The notes: generated from the sequence alone by a model not told the origin. A DNA stretch of 64,000 nucleotides from Axinella damicornis (GCA_963931865.1 OZ007509.1:2619554-2683553), one strand, 5' to 3'; shown: positions 52,253-63,315, numbered from the stretch's first letter. Numbers and translations are program-made.

Positions 52253-54552
52253 TAGCCTCGGTCCCAGGCTCTCTCCTCTAAAAACGGAGAGAGCCTGGGA
52301 CCGAGGCTACCCCCCCCCCCCCCCCCCCCCCCCCCTCCCACACACACACACACACACACTCACACATCCCAAATGTGAGACTGAAGAAGTCTTTAGATAG
52401 AGTTTTGTGTTGTGTAGCTGGTCTGTAACTCCAATAGCTATGTTTGTGTCAACAGTCATAGTGACTTAAAAGTGAAGTGCTGAGTCAGTAAGAATTAGGA
52501 GGATCAAATGTCTACACTGCATAGAAGTGACTAGATAACAGCGAGAGAGACTAGGATTCTGCCTATACTGGTCAGAGGTGGCCGGCTCCAACAGCTTCTA
52601 AACTTAAATTTGACCACCTCTTACACATGTAGTCTGCTGATTACAACAAGCAACAGCATACACACAAGATAAGGAGCCTCAATTCAATTTTATAGCTACC
52701 CTAATAATAATATGCTAATATAACCCTATACTTGGCTAGTGATGTTGTAAAAGTTTTGATCCAACATTTTTGGTCAATCTGATACGGTATACATGCTTAC
52801 CACACAACCCTCCACTCTTACTACAGGTGGATGAAGCGACCTACCATGACACTATTGAGTATATCAATGCGATGTTTGAAGATGCAGAATCTCTGGGTTG
52901 TCGTACCTACACAGAAGGATGTCTGGCTTGCCTCACTGGGTACACCATCCACTACTGCTTCAATACACACTATGAGCGGGTGAGTTAGTAGCGATACATT
53001 AGCTATCAGTGCTCCCAGGTCCCTCCTAATGAATAGGGTGGCTCCCAGGTCCCTCCCAATGGATAGGGTGGACTGGGAATGAGGCTAGTAGCTATTCTTA
53101 TTGGGGTGAGCCTGAGCGAGTCCGGTGGATCTTGCAGTTACCGTAAATTTTAAATCAGCGAATTTCACTTGCACATGCACAATAATATTCAAATTCAACA
53201 AACTCGTCGAACCATCTAGCTACCTGTTCGACGAACGATGGCGACAACAAAGACGGAGACCACTCGTGGACATTGGCTAGAGCACCATGAACATTCTTCC
53301 TCCTCGGCGCCACTGACAAAGACGGAGACAGCACATGGACCTACACGTACCGCCATGGACGGTGACGTTGGCTAGGCTATAAACGCTAACCTGACTCACA
53401 GTTGCTGTGATGTGCACGAGTGTATGTTCAAGAGTGCCATAATTTCTGTGCGCATTGCCCGGTCACATTCTGATGACAATCATGTGAATGCAACCGCTCC
53501 TTGCATGCCCTGCACGCGCATACATATGCACTTCGCTCAGGCTCGCCCTCCAATGTCCTGCATTCCACTAGTATTACTCTAACAAGTGCATTTCTACCAT
53601 TATCTGCAATGCAGACATGTAGCTGTAATACTCCAATTAATGCATGCCATTAAATACAAAGATACACTTGGCCCCTGTGTACTGACTCTCTCCTTGTTCA
53701 GAGAACTTTCTAAACATGGAAACACTCACAAAGTTCCACCTACACCACACCCATGAAGCCAGTGAAGGTGGTACCGATGCACTTTGCCTGTTAGTGTACA
53801 GTCAACTCAACCTAGCAACCATGGTCAGCTGCTGAACTAGCTTCATTCCCAGGCCTTCTACACCTCCAGTTTGCCACTTCTGCATACTGCAAGTGATCAA
53901 AAACTGGACGTGTAGAAGGCCTGGGAACGAGGCTAGCTGAACAGCTGTGCTTCCTGTTCACTATAGCTGTTTGATGACAGCTTCTCTTTGGATTGAGTCA
54001 GGGTTTGGATGATAGGTCTGGGCATGTAACTACGCTGTAACGGGACTGATACATTAGTGGTTGCCCGCTTGGTTTATGGGCTGTGTCTGCCGTACGTGTT
54101 TGCTCCATCGACACGTAAAACCTAGGTATTAGGTTGTCGCCAGCAGTCAGTACAACAGTGAATGAGTTGGTAATGCAGTTTCTATAACCTCATACCCTGT
54201 AGTAATTGGACAATGCTTTTGTGTACTTGTGCATTTGTCTTATAAATACCGTGTACTGTGTCTGTGGAATCAGAGATTGTTCCGAGAATACTGAAGTTCG
54301 AAGATACTACATACCCAAACCTAGAATTGTATGGTGGCCTGGGAATGAGGCTGAGTACACATCCAGTACCCCTCCCTCACTTGCTGCTCTTCTTCCTGTG
54401 TTTAGAACGTACAGGCGGTGGCGCGGTACATTCAGCAACAGAACCGTGATGTATACGAGCGGCGTGGAGTTGCCATTGGGGACCCCATGGACAGAGGACT
54501 AAGATGTGTATCCTCTTTAATGTCTGAAATTTTCCAACTGGTTATGACATAG
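49752..54552 (+). CDS. GOLGA7: GOLGA7-like palmitoyltransferase accessory protein
   Basis: Three exons, all phase 0: 49752-49850, 52827-52979 and 54406-54552, total 132 residues, close to the family's usual length (about 137). Exon 1 reads KIFIQRDYSRGTAVRFATDF, exon 2 DEATYHDTIEYINAMFEDAE and TEGCLACLTGYTIHYC, and exon 3 VARYIQQQNRDVYERRGVAI then DPMDRGLR. The central GCLACLTxYT motif and the FIQRDYS start are diagnostic of the GOLGA7/ERF4 family, which stabilises DHHC9-type S-acyltransferases that palmitoylate Ras and others at the Golgi. After GLR the frame diverges (CVSSLMSEIFQLVMT), so a further exon could replace it. Introns carry C homopolymers and MITEs. Confidence 0.88.
50570..50604. 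repeat. Poly-C tract, about 35 bp
   Basis: Long C run in GOLGA7 intron 1, ending ctcccc. Its length in the assembly is probably unreliable. Confidence 0.9.
51211..51591. mobile_element. tagcctcgttcccagg-family element, about 380 bp
   Basis: Ends tagccttgttcctaggccct and gcaggcctgggaatgaggct then a. Flanks cgcattaat (51202-51210) and cacattaat (51592-51600) agree at 8 of 9 positions, fitting a 9-bp target duplication. The interior matches 14908-15293 in reverse orientation and is split by a 20-C run at 51402-51421. In GOLGA7 intron 1. Confidence 0.75.
52221..52335. mobile_element. 57-bp perfect hairpin MITE inserted in a poly-C tract
   Basis: Bases 52253-52309 form two perfect 24-bp arms (tagcctcggtcccaggctct and its complement) around a 9-bp loop. 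On both sides is uninterrupted C (32 and 26 bp). It is the smallest member of the tagcctcgttcccagg family here, apparently inserted inside a homopolymer. Confidence 0.9.
53103..53577. mobile_element. GGCGAGCCTGAGCG-family element, copy 2
   Basis: Ends gtgagcctgagcgag and cgctcaggctcgccct; inverted relative to 16035-16690, sharing caatgtcctgcattccacta and the ggcgacaacaaagacggaga words. In GOLGA7 intron 2. Confidence 0.65.
53849..53936. mobile_element. tagcctcgttcccagg-family hairpin element
   Basis: Arms tagcttcattcccaggcctt, ctacac / gtgtagaaggcctgggaacg, aggcta. A direct gctgaac flanks both sides. The core aagtgatcaaaaactgga is shared with 40378-40449. In GOLGA7 intron 2. Confidence 0.75.
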
Positions 54553-54636
54553 TTTTGTGAGCGTTCTTGAGGGGTTTGACTTCAGAGGAGGTCAGAAGCT
54601 GATAGTTAGCAGGGTTTCATACGGAGCACTGAGATT

Positions 54637-54637
<1 letters not shown>

Positions 54638-54667
<30 letters not shown>

Positions 54668-54828
54668 ACTCACCCACAGAGTTTTTTTTTGATATCATAA
54701 TTACCTTTGAACAAGGCATAATGGCAGTTGGAATTAACATGCAGTGGTTTTGAACATAAGTGTTTGGTAGCTGCCTAAACCCACCAGATTCAACCTCATT
54801 CTGGGGGGGGGGGGGGGGGGGGGGGGGC
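54638..54828. repeat. Poly-C and poly-G tracts close together
   Basis: About 29 C at 54639-54667 and 23 G at 54805-54827, in opposite base sense within 170 bp, just 3' of GOLGA7. Confidence 0.9.
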
Positions 54829-55265
54829 TTCGCATGCCGTCTGCTTTATATGCTTCAGTTTACTATCCCATGAAAGTCTCCACCCCCCCAGCCAAATGTC
54901 CTGTACGAAACCCTGGTTAGTGTATTGTCAGTGGTGAGTACTGATCGAGTAGATTTGCTGGCACCAGTGCAACTTCCACTTGTGCTACTTTTCATGGACT
55001 CTTGGAGTGTATAATAATGATGTTTCCAGAACCCAACTGTCACGAGACTTAACTCTTGAACCAGATTGAGGTGAATATTTCCCCAGAAACTGAGACACAA
55101 ACCTGAGCAGACAACATCGATCATGATTGACAGTGCATTTATTTTATGTTTCTCACAGTAGTAATTATTGTACTTGTCTTGTATTAACCAGTTGTAAGAC
55201 TGTGCATGTAAGTAATCAAAAGTTTTTATAATTTTGCCACTTGGCAGTTAACTAATTATAATCTC
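54829..55265. other. Intergenic, nothing recognised
   Basis: The 89-codon minus frame at 54855-55124 has no family features. Confidence 0.35.
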
Positions 55266-55267
55266 AT

Positions 55268-58200
55268 TACACTCCTGGTATAGGAAAAATTGTGCCGCGT
55301 AATGTAATCTTTACACTCCTGGTATAGGAAAAATTGTGCCGCGTAAATAAATAATCTAAATAATTAAATAATCAAACCTCACAGCACGCAGGAAAGGTCT
55401 ACAGAGATTCTGACTACACCATCGTGATCGCTATCATGCAGTGACACTACCACACAATAATTGTGGCGAAACTCACCTTGGTGATGGAGATACAATCGCT
55501 TTTGTCGTGCCGTCGGCCGCCATTGCTCGATCGTTCTCTTCGACGTGGGTTGCCAGTACAGTCATACGAAGGGCCCACAAAGATTCTGACCACACAGCCG
55601 TAATCGCTGTTGTTCACTGACGGTTACATACCGAAACTCACCGTGCTGGCAAGGTTGTAAGTGCTGTTATAATTTCGTGTCTTCCCTTTGGTCGCCATTG
55701 CTAGCGTTCGACAGAGCGTGGTTGCCACGTGGCATGTGCGTTAATTGGAACGAATTACAATAATTAGCTTGCGCTACTGCGAGGCAACCGCGGAGTTGCA
55801 ACGGCTACCAGGAGTGCGGTTGCCCCTCGTTACACTCCTGGTAGGGGAAAAATTGTGCCGCGTAATCTAAACTAAATAATTAATTAAATAATCAAACCTC
55901 ATAGCTCGCAGGAAAGGCCTACAAAGATTCTGACTACACCGTCGTGATCGCTATCATGCAGTTAGACAAACGCATAATAATTGTGCTGAAACTCACCTTG
56001 GTGGTGGAGATAAGAGCGCTTTTGTCGTGCCGTCGGCCGCCATTGCTTGATCGTTCTCTTCGACGTTGGTTGCCAGTACAGTCTTACGAAGGCCCCACAA
56101 AGATTCTGACCACACAGCCGTAATCACTGTCGTTCACTGACGCTTACATGCCAAAACTGACCGCGCTGGCAAAGTTGTAAGTGCTGTAATAACTTTGTGT
56201 CTTCCCTTTGGCCGCCATTGATAGCGATCGACTGCGCGTGGTTGCCACGTGGCATGTGCGTTAATTGGAACCAACTGCGCTACTCAACTTGCGCTACGGC
56301 GAGTCGCAGCCGGCGTTGCAACGGCTACCAGGAGTGCGGTTGCCCCTCGCTAATAAAGCAAATATAAACAAATAAAAAACCTCCCAGCCTGCAGGAAGGA
56401 CCTACAAAGGTTCTGACTAAATCTTCATGATCACTATCGTGCAGTGACCCAACCGTACAATTTTGTGGCTGAAATTCATCTTGGTAGTGGAGTTGTGAGT
56501 GCTTTTGTCTTCCCTTCAGCCGCCATTGCTCGAGCGCTCTCTTCAACTTTCAAAGTTTCATTGCCACAAAGACTAGACCACCCAGCGAGTTGCAACCGGT
56601 TGCATCGCGGCTACCAGGAGTGCGGTTGCCCCTCGCTAATAATGCAAATATAAACAAATAAAAAACCTCCCAGCCCGCAGGAAGGACCTACAAAGGTTCT
56701 GACTAAATCTTCATGATCACTATCGTGCAGTGACCCAACCGTACAATTTTGTTGCTGAAATTAATCTTGGTAGTGGAGTTGTGAGTGCTTTTGTCTTCCC
56801 TTCAGCCGCCATTGCTCGAGCGCTCTCTTCAACTTTCAAAGTTTCATTGCCACAAAGACTATGACTACCCAGCGACTTGCAACCGGTTGCATCGCGGCTA
56901 CCAGGAGTGCGGTTGCCTCTCGCTAATAATGCAAATATAAACAAATAAAAAACCTCCCAAGCCGTAGGAAGGACCTACAAAGGTTCTGACTAAATCTTCA
57001 TGATCACTATCGTGCAGTGACTCAACCATACAATTTTGTTGCTAAAATTCATCTTTGTAGTCGAGTTGTGAGTGCTTTTGTCTTCCCTTCAGCCGCCATT
57101 GCTCGAGCGCTCTCTTCAACTTTCAAAGTTTCATGGCCACAAAGACTATATATGACCACCCAGCGAGTTGCAACCGGTTGCATCGCGGCTACCAGGAGTG
57201 CGGTTGCCCCTCGCTAATAATGCAAATATAAACAAATAAAAAACCTCCCAGCCCGCAGGAAGGACCTACAAAGGTTCTGACTAAATCTTCATGATCACTA
57301 TCGTGTAGTTACCCAACCGTACAATTTTGTTGCTGAAATTCATCTTGGTAGTCGAGTTGCGAGTGCTTTTGTCTTCCCTTCAGCTCCATTGCTTGAGCGC
57401 TCTCTTCAACTTTCAAAGTTTCATTGCCACAAAGACTATATATGACCTCCAAGCGAGTTGCAACCGGTTGCATCGCGGCTACCAGGAGTGTGGTTGCCCC
57501 TCGTTACACTCCTGGTATAGGAAAAATTGTGCCGCGTAAATAATGTAATTAATGTAAATAATCAAACCTCCTAGCTCGCAGGAAACGTCTACAGAGATTC
57601 TGACTACACCGTCGTGATGGCTATCATGCAGTTAGACAAACGTATAATAATTGTGCTGAAACTCACCTTGGTGGTGGAGATACAAGCGCTTATGTCTCGC
57701 CGTGGCCGCCATTGCTCGAGCGCTCTCTCCGACTTCCGGTGGCAGTACCGTTCTTAGCAAAGGCACACGAAGATTCTGACCACATGGCCGTGATCGCTGT
57801 CGTTCACTGACGCTTACGTGCCAAAACTCACCGTGCTGGCAAAGTTGTAAGTGCTGTAGTAACTTCGTGTCTTCCCTTTGGCCGCCATTGCTAGCGATCG
57901 ACAGAGCGTGGTTGCCACGTGGCATGTGCGTTAATTGGAACTAACTGCGATACTTAGCTTTCGCTACGGCGAGTCGCAGACGGCGTTGCAACGGCTACCA
58001 GGAGTGCGGTTGCCCCTCGCTAATAAAGCAAATATAAACAAATAAAAAACCTCCCAGCCCGCAGGAAGGACCTACAAAGGTTCTGACTAAATCTTCATGA
58101 TCACTATCGTGCAGCGACCCAACCGTACAATTTAGTTGCTGAAATTCATCTTGGTAGTGGAGTTGTGAGTGCTTTTGTCTCCCCTTCAGCCGCCATTGCT

Positions 58201-59985
58201 CGAGCGCTCTCTTCAACTTTCAAAGTTTCATTGCCACAAAGACTATGACCACCCAGCGAGTTGCAACCGGTTGCATCGCGGCTACCAGGAGTGCGGTTGC
58301 CCCTCGAAATAATCTAAATAATTAAATAATTAACCTTTGACTACCTTAGGAATGGCCTACAAAGATTCTGACTACACCGTCGTCATCACTATCATGCAGT
58401 GACCCAAGCGTACAATTTTGGTTCAGAAACTCACCTTGGTGGTGGAGATACAAGCGCTTTTGTCTCGCCGTGGCCGCCATTGCTCGCGCCCTCTCTCCGA
58501 CTTCCGGTGGCAGTACCGTTCTTAGGAAAGGCACACGAAGATTCTGACCACGCAGCCGTGATCGCTGTCGTTCACTGACGCTTACATGCCAAAACTCACC
58601 GTGCTGGCTAAGTTGTGAGTGCTGTCTTGTCTTCCTCTTGGTCGCCATTGCTCGAGCGCTCGCGATCGACTGAGCCACGTGGCATGTGCGTTAATTGGAA
58701 CGAACTGCAATAATTAGCTTCGCTACGGCGAGGCAACCGCGGCGTTGCAACGGCTACCAGGAGTGCGGTTGCCCCTCGTAAATAATGTAAATAATTAATT
58801 AACCTTACACTACCTTGCGAATGGCCTACAAAGAATCTGCCTACACCATCGTGATCGCTATCGTTCAGTGACCCAAGCGTACAATTTTTGTGCTGAAACT
58901 CACCTTGGTGGTGGAGATACCAGCGCTTTTGTCTCGCCGTGGACGCCATTGCTCGAGCGCTCTCTCCGACTTCCGTGGCAGTACCGTTCTTAGGAAAGGC
59001 ACACGAAGATTCTGACCACACAGCCGTGATCGCTGTCGTTCACTGACGCTTACATGCCAAAACTCACCGTGCTGGCTAAGTTGTGAGTGCTGTCTTGTCT
59101 TCCTTTTGGTCGCCATTGCTCGCGATCGACTGAGCCACGTGGCATGTGCGTTAATTGGAACGAATTGCAATAATTAGCTTCGCTACGGCGAGGCAACCGC
59201 GGCGTTGCAACGGCTACCAGGAGTGCGGTTGCCCCTCGTTGAAATCAACATTAATGTTGTCATACCTGGTATCACTGTGTGCTGCCACACAGTCCTATAA
59301 TCATAATCCAACCTGCTATTGGCTAATCTTTGCATGAGGAAAGGTAAATAGTTCCATAAATCGAGGGGCAACCGCACTCCTGGTAGCCGCGGTTAAAAGG
59401 TAGCACAAGCTAAGTGTGACAGTTCGTTCCAATTATCACACATCACCATGATAGCTATATACAGGGAAGATCAGAAATTATTTAGAGTGCTCTCAAGAAC
59501 CATTCATAAAGTATAGCCGCGTTGCAACCTGCCGTATCGCGTAGCATTGCAATACGTTCCAATTAACGCACATGCCACGTGGCAACCACGCTCAGTCGAT
59601 CGCGAGCAATGGCGACCACAAAACATTATTACAGCACTCACAACTTAGCCAGCATGGTGAGTTTTGGCATGTAAGCGTCGGTGAACGACAGCGATCACGG
59701 CCGTGTAGTCAGAATCTTCGTGTGGCTTTCCTAAGAACGGTACTGCCACCGGAAGTCGAGAGAGCGCTCGAGCCATGGCGGCCAACGGCGAGACAAAAGC
59801 GCTCATATCTCCACCACCAAGGTGAGTTTCAGCACCAACTTTTTACATTCAGGTCAGTGCATGATAGCGATCACGGCGGTGTAGTCAGAATCTCTGTAGG
59901 CCAATCCTAAGTACTCAAACATTATTTATATTATTTATATTGGATTATTTACGCGGCACAATTTTTCCCCTACCAGGAGTGTAAT
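55268..59985 (-). repeat. Complex array of ATG-plus-donor modules
   Basis: The 4.7-kb block is bounded by inverted copies of ttacactcctggta, ggaaaaattgtgccgcgtaa (repeated at the left, mirrored at 59947-59985). Inside are three module types. On the minus strand A reads MAADGTTKALLSPPPR then gtgagt (near 55518, 56036, 57708, 58474, 58945). B reads MATKGKTRNYNSTYNLAST then gtgagt (55693, 56213, 57883, 58644, 59112). C reads MAAEGKTKALTTPLPR then atgaat, a lost donor (56519, 56807, 57094, 57385, 58190). An inverted B and A lie on the plus strand at 59606 and 59775. Modules are separated by ggctaccaggagtgcggttg, cccctcg. No downstream coding exon was found. Confidence 0.8.
59361..59391. repeat. 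Inverted module boundary cgaggggcaaccgcactcct
   Basis: The module boundary sequence, found in direct orientation after each minus-strand module, appears here inverted. With the copy ending at 59239 it flanks about 120 bp of unrelated sequence and marks where module orientation switches. Confidence 0.75.
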
Positions 59986-60039
59986 ATCCAGAAAAGCGAG
60001 GAGGCAACTGCCTCCCTTGCCTCATTGCTAGCTACACCC

Positions 60040-60470
60040 TAGCCGCTTCAAGCTGCTGTTCCCCGTTAACAGCTCCCCGATTGCGTATACGTAGCGTTAG
60101 TGACAGTACGTTAGCATCTGTATGCTATACAGTATTTATACAGACCCTAACCACACCCTAACCCCACCCTAACCCATATAAAATAGTGTATAGCATATGG
60201 ATGCTAACGTACTGTCGCTAACGGAAAATGATTGACGTCCACTTCGGCTGCTGCTCCCCGATTGCGTTCGCTTCAACTGCTGCTCCCCGATTGCGTCCGC
60301 TTCAACTGCTGCTCCCCGATTGCATCCGCTTGTAGCCTCACCTGTTCTGGAAGATTCCAGCCCATGCCCAATGTTCTCGAACGGTCTTTGCATAGTTCAG
60401 TACATTGAAGTACGAAGGTCGCGCGTCACTAGTCTAGTCCCGCCCCACCGGAACATCCCACTTCCGTCAC

Positions 60471-60508
<38 letters not shown>
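60040..60508. repeat. ctgctgctccccgattgcgt repeat block with CA run
   Basis: Several copies of cttcaactgctgctccccga, ttgcgtccg, then gaacatcccacttccgtcac and a CA microsatellite. Paralogous to 12930-13420. A MITE (60086-60226) interrupts the block. Confidence 0.7.
60086..60226. mobile_element. 140-bp MITE, gctaacgtactg family, intact arms
   Basis: Arms gcgttagtgacagtacgtta, gcatctgtatgctatac / gtatagcatatggatgctaa, cgtactgtcgctaacg. The centre has cctaaccacaccctaacccc. No coding sequence. Confidence 0.8.
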
Positions 60509-60512
<4 letters not shown>

Positions 60513-60928
60513 ACGTTCCCTCCGTGGGGGTTGCCTCCCACTACAAGTTGAGACTGGTCGCTACCGAGCTCCAAAGACCTCCGGACTTGCAAATTGTGTC
60601 TGCTAAATTCTGTGGAAACTGAATTCCATTTCGTAATGGAGTGCCCTGCTCTAGAAGATCTAAGATATCACTTTTTTAGCTGTTTATCTTATTTGGATGA
60701 TTCATTTACCCCCCTCCCCCTTATCAACAAATTTAAATATATTCTTTGTGCGACTAAACACAGTGGTATAGTAACTGTATAAAGCTAGATGTAGGCTCTT
60801 AAATATTTAATCGGTTTGTAAATTGTTACCAATTTTTGTACTAGTCTAGTGACTCATAGGCCTAATCAGGCTGGGCATTTTGTAATGCGTGTCACTCAAA
60901 TGAAATATTTCATTCATTCATTCATTCA
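60509..60928 (+). mobile_element. 5'-truncated LINE insertion with CATT tail
   Basis: Frames here include VETEFHFVMECPALEDLRY, the C-terminal zinc-binding region typical of LINE ORF2 proteins. The end is cattcattcattcattcac, a simple-repeat tail, after the cactcaaatgaaatatttca 3' end. It interrupts the repeat block: cacacacgt precedes it and cacacgttaaaatct follows, and the uninterrupted junction is seen at 13410-13432. cacacgt is a likely short target duplication. Confidence 0.75.
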
Positions 60929-60949
60929 CACGTTAAAATCTTAATATGT

Positions 60950-61152
60950 GGGTGGTTCAAGTAAAAACGGTACTTTATGTTTTTGAAATAAATTTGTATA
61001 GCCTCAGAGACAAAGGAATACAAATGGCTGTCCTCACCTGTGAATGTGCAGCTATGTATATAATCAGTGCACAAAGACAGAAAGCCACACCCACCTTAAT
61101 TGACTGAAAAATGAATATCATTAAGGTACAGTGTGACTTGAACCACCCACAT
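60950..61152. mobile_element. About 200-bp inverted-repeat element, gtgggtggttcaag
   Basis: Ends gtgggtggttcaagt and acttgaaccacccac. The uninterrupted target (cttaatatattgatagc) is visible at 13427-13443, so insertion was at an AT/TA step with little or no duplication. No coding frame recognised; the 62-codon minus frame at 60975-61163 spans its end. Confidence 0.75.
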
Positions 61153-61246
61153 ATTGATAGCATAATATCTCTTGAATCTCAATATGAGAATACTGTAGTG
61201 AGCAAAATGATCATGACAACTAGAAATATTCTGGTAAACTAGAGGT

Positions 61247-61504
61247 GCTCAGCAGAGCACGTACCCCGTGCGCAACTTTGACTTGACAGCTATAAGCTTA
61301 GGCCTACCACCGATTATTCATACAGCATGCACGATGAGCTAGCTAGGCCACGATTTACAGCGATATCAGCATGCAGAATGAGATACCGTAAGTTGTGGCA
61401 GTAATGTTAGAAATAGGGTGTGGTCAAGTTGTATAAATTAGAAGCACGACTTTCACGCAGCTTTTCTCGGCCTCTCGAGTAGATCTCTGGTCTGTGAGTT
61501 ACGT
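61247..61504 (+). repeat. Dispersed repeat, partner of 41023-41222
   Basis: Begins aggtgctcagcagagcacgt, ends ctctggtctgtgagtta. Inverted relative to the 41-kb copy. Origin unknown. Confidence 0.7.
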
Positions 61505-62255
61505 AGATGCTAGTATTTTCTGAATTCTGACACTTCTATCCTAAAATAAGCCTTCAACAAGGCCTTCACTGCTCAAACCGCTCTACATCTATGGACAGAC
61601 AGACAGACTGACAGACAGACTGACAGACAAACCAATCACTCTAGTTCAAAGTTCAAAGTTCATTGCAATGGTAAGCCAGAAGGCATATGCATATATACAC
61701 ACACGGAAAACAATAGATCACAGAATCACAAAGCAGTTCCTGACAAAACCCAAAAGAAGTTCCTTGTCGGCAGCACTGCCAGTAGACAGTGAAGGGGCTA
61801 CCCATCCCACCATGTCGCACTTGAAGATACACCAAACCTCCGTGTCACGCCATGTGTGCCTGCCTAGCAAGGAACATCACCACCCGACTGTCGGCAACAC
61901 ACCCCAAAGGGGCTACCCATCCCACAGTGATGGGAGGTAGACTCGGCACTCGTAAGCCAGCATCCACAACACACCACCTGAGTGCATCTAGCAGTCGCGT
62001 GCATGTAGCTGTCGGGATTGATACTGCTTGCTCTCCTTTTCGAGGAGGCAGTCCCCTCATGTCGCGTCTAGGCCTAGGCCGTTCAGGGACAAGTTGTCCC
62101 TTCGTCTCCCCATCTGAGAATACCGGCTGGGGTGAGCTGCTTAGAACCTGGCACAGGTAAGCCTGGTCTTGGAGGGCACAGAGAAGCCACTCGCCAATGG
62201 GTAGTCTCTACCCCCTGCTGCGCATGCGCACGGGGTAATAACCGACCTTGATACA
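61505..62255. other. No gene recognised
   Basis: Starts with a cagacagactgacagac microsatellite (61590-61630). Overlapping frames on both strands (90, 102 and 71 codons) share a GC-richer stretch near 61800-62120 that contains a direct repeat of ggggctacccatcccac at 61793 and 61909. It could be an old repeat. No domain seen. Confidence 0.4.
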
Positions 62256-62262
62256 GAATAGC

Positions 62263-62336
62263 CTCGTTCCCAGGCCCGCGCGCCGTTTCGGTTGCACGAA
62301 AGAACGCAAAGCTGGGCGGGGCCTGGGAACAAGGCT
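62263..62336. mobile_element. tagcctcgttcccagg-family element, perfect 9-bp duplication
   Basis: Ends tagcctcgttcccaggccc and ggggcctgggaacaaggcta. The 9-bp gatacagaa directly precedes and follows it. The body includes tttcggttgcacgaaagaac, as in the longer members at 14.9 and 51.2 kb. Confidence 0.9.
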
Positions 62337-62891
62337 AGATACAGAACCTATAGCTATAGAAAACAAGCACCTAGGGGAAAAATTAGGCCTATAGAGCTAT
62401 TAGTACAGACAATACTGTATAAACTGCATGGCAGCAAATATGCTATCAATTGGTTCGTGTGTTCATTCTTCCAGTGGCTCAAGGGTCCAGAGCATGCGCA
62501 CCAGTGGAGTACCAGGGCCACGTGGCCAGCACCCCAGCCTGTGCATGATGTGAAGCAGTTTCTGGTCAGTTCGAATGTAGGACTAGGCTTTGCAATACAA
62601 TCAGTTGTTTTAGCCACAGAGTGGTTACCCTCGTTGCAGACAAGCTGGAGCCAGTGGTTAGAAGAAGGGGTCAGAGACTAAAGTTGCATAAGCTGGGAAA
62701 GGCAACTTGAGAGGAAGCTGGCCCAGATTATCTACAAGATCTACAACCATAATCGTGCGATCTTAACCACTAACATCTGTGAGGGACGTGCTGCCATAAA
62801 GATGCAAGAGCATGGAAATTTCCATGACAACCAGTTGTAGCTAGTGACCTTGCAGATGTTCCAAGATTGTCAGTGAGATGACCTGGGCTGG

Positions 62892-62985
62892 CCTCGTCCC
62901 CAGGCCTGCCCAGATTTTATCTTGCAGCCGATTTTTCTCCACGGCTGCAAGATAAAATCTGGGCGGAGGCCTGGGAACAAGGCTA
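62892..62985. mobile_element. tagcctcgttcccagg-family hairpin element
   Basis: Arms tggcctcgtccccaggcctg, cccagattttatcttgcagc / gctgcaagataaaatctggg, cggaggcctgggaacaaggc, ta. Flanks gacctgggc and gatctgggc match at 8 of 9 positions. Confidence 0.85.
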
Positions 62986-63315
62986 GATCTGGGCCATTGA
63001 GTTGCCTGTAGGTTGTGTTATGCAATTACTCTAGAAGCCCTAGCTAAATAAACCTCTCATAACCATTTGCAACCATGGTAACCACTTATGGTTTTTACAG
63101 TGGCATGGTTGCTTCAGCTCAGTTGCTGCTTCAGTACCAAACAATGTGCATTCAATTACACTGCTTGATCACTTGTAGGGCCTCCACTATCAGCTGGTAA
63201 ACAACTCATTTATCATTGAAAGTGATTACAGATGGTTACCCAGGCATAGCTACCAGGCATATAAACCAAGTGACCCACATTTTCTTATAGCTAGCTAGCT
63301 GTGCAATTTACTTAC

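Noticed and set aside
52253..52309. Rho-independent-like terminator or regulatory hairpin
   Set aside because: The termini match the dispersed tagcctcgttcccagg element family and the context is an animal intron.
57632..59910. Repeated minus and plus frames of 97-137 residues (HGEFWHVSVSERQRS type)
   Set aside because: They run through the splice donor and intron-like part of the array modules, change frame between modules, and resemble no protein.
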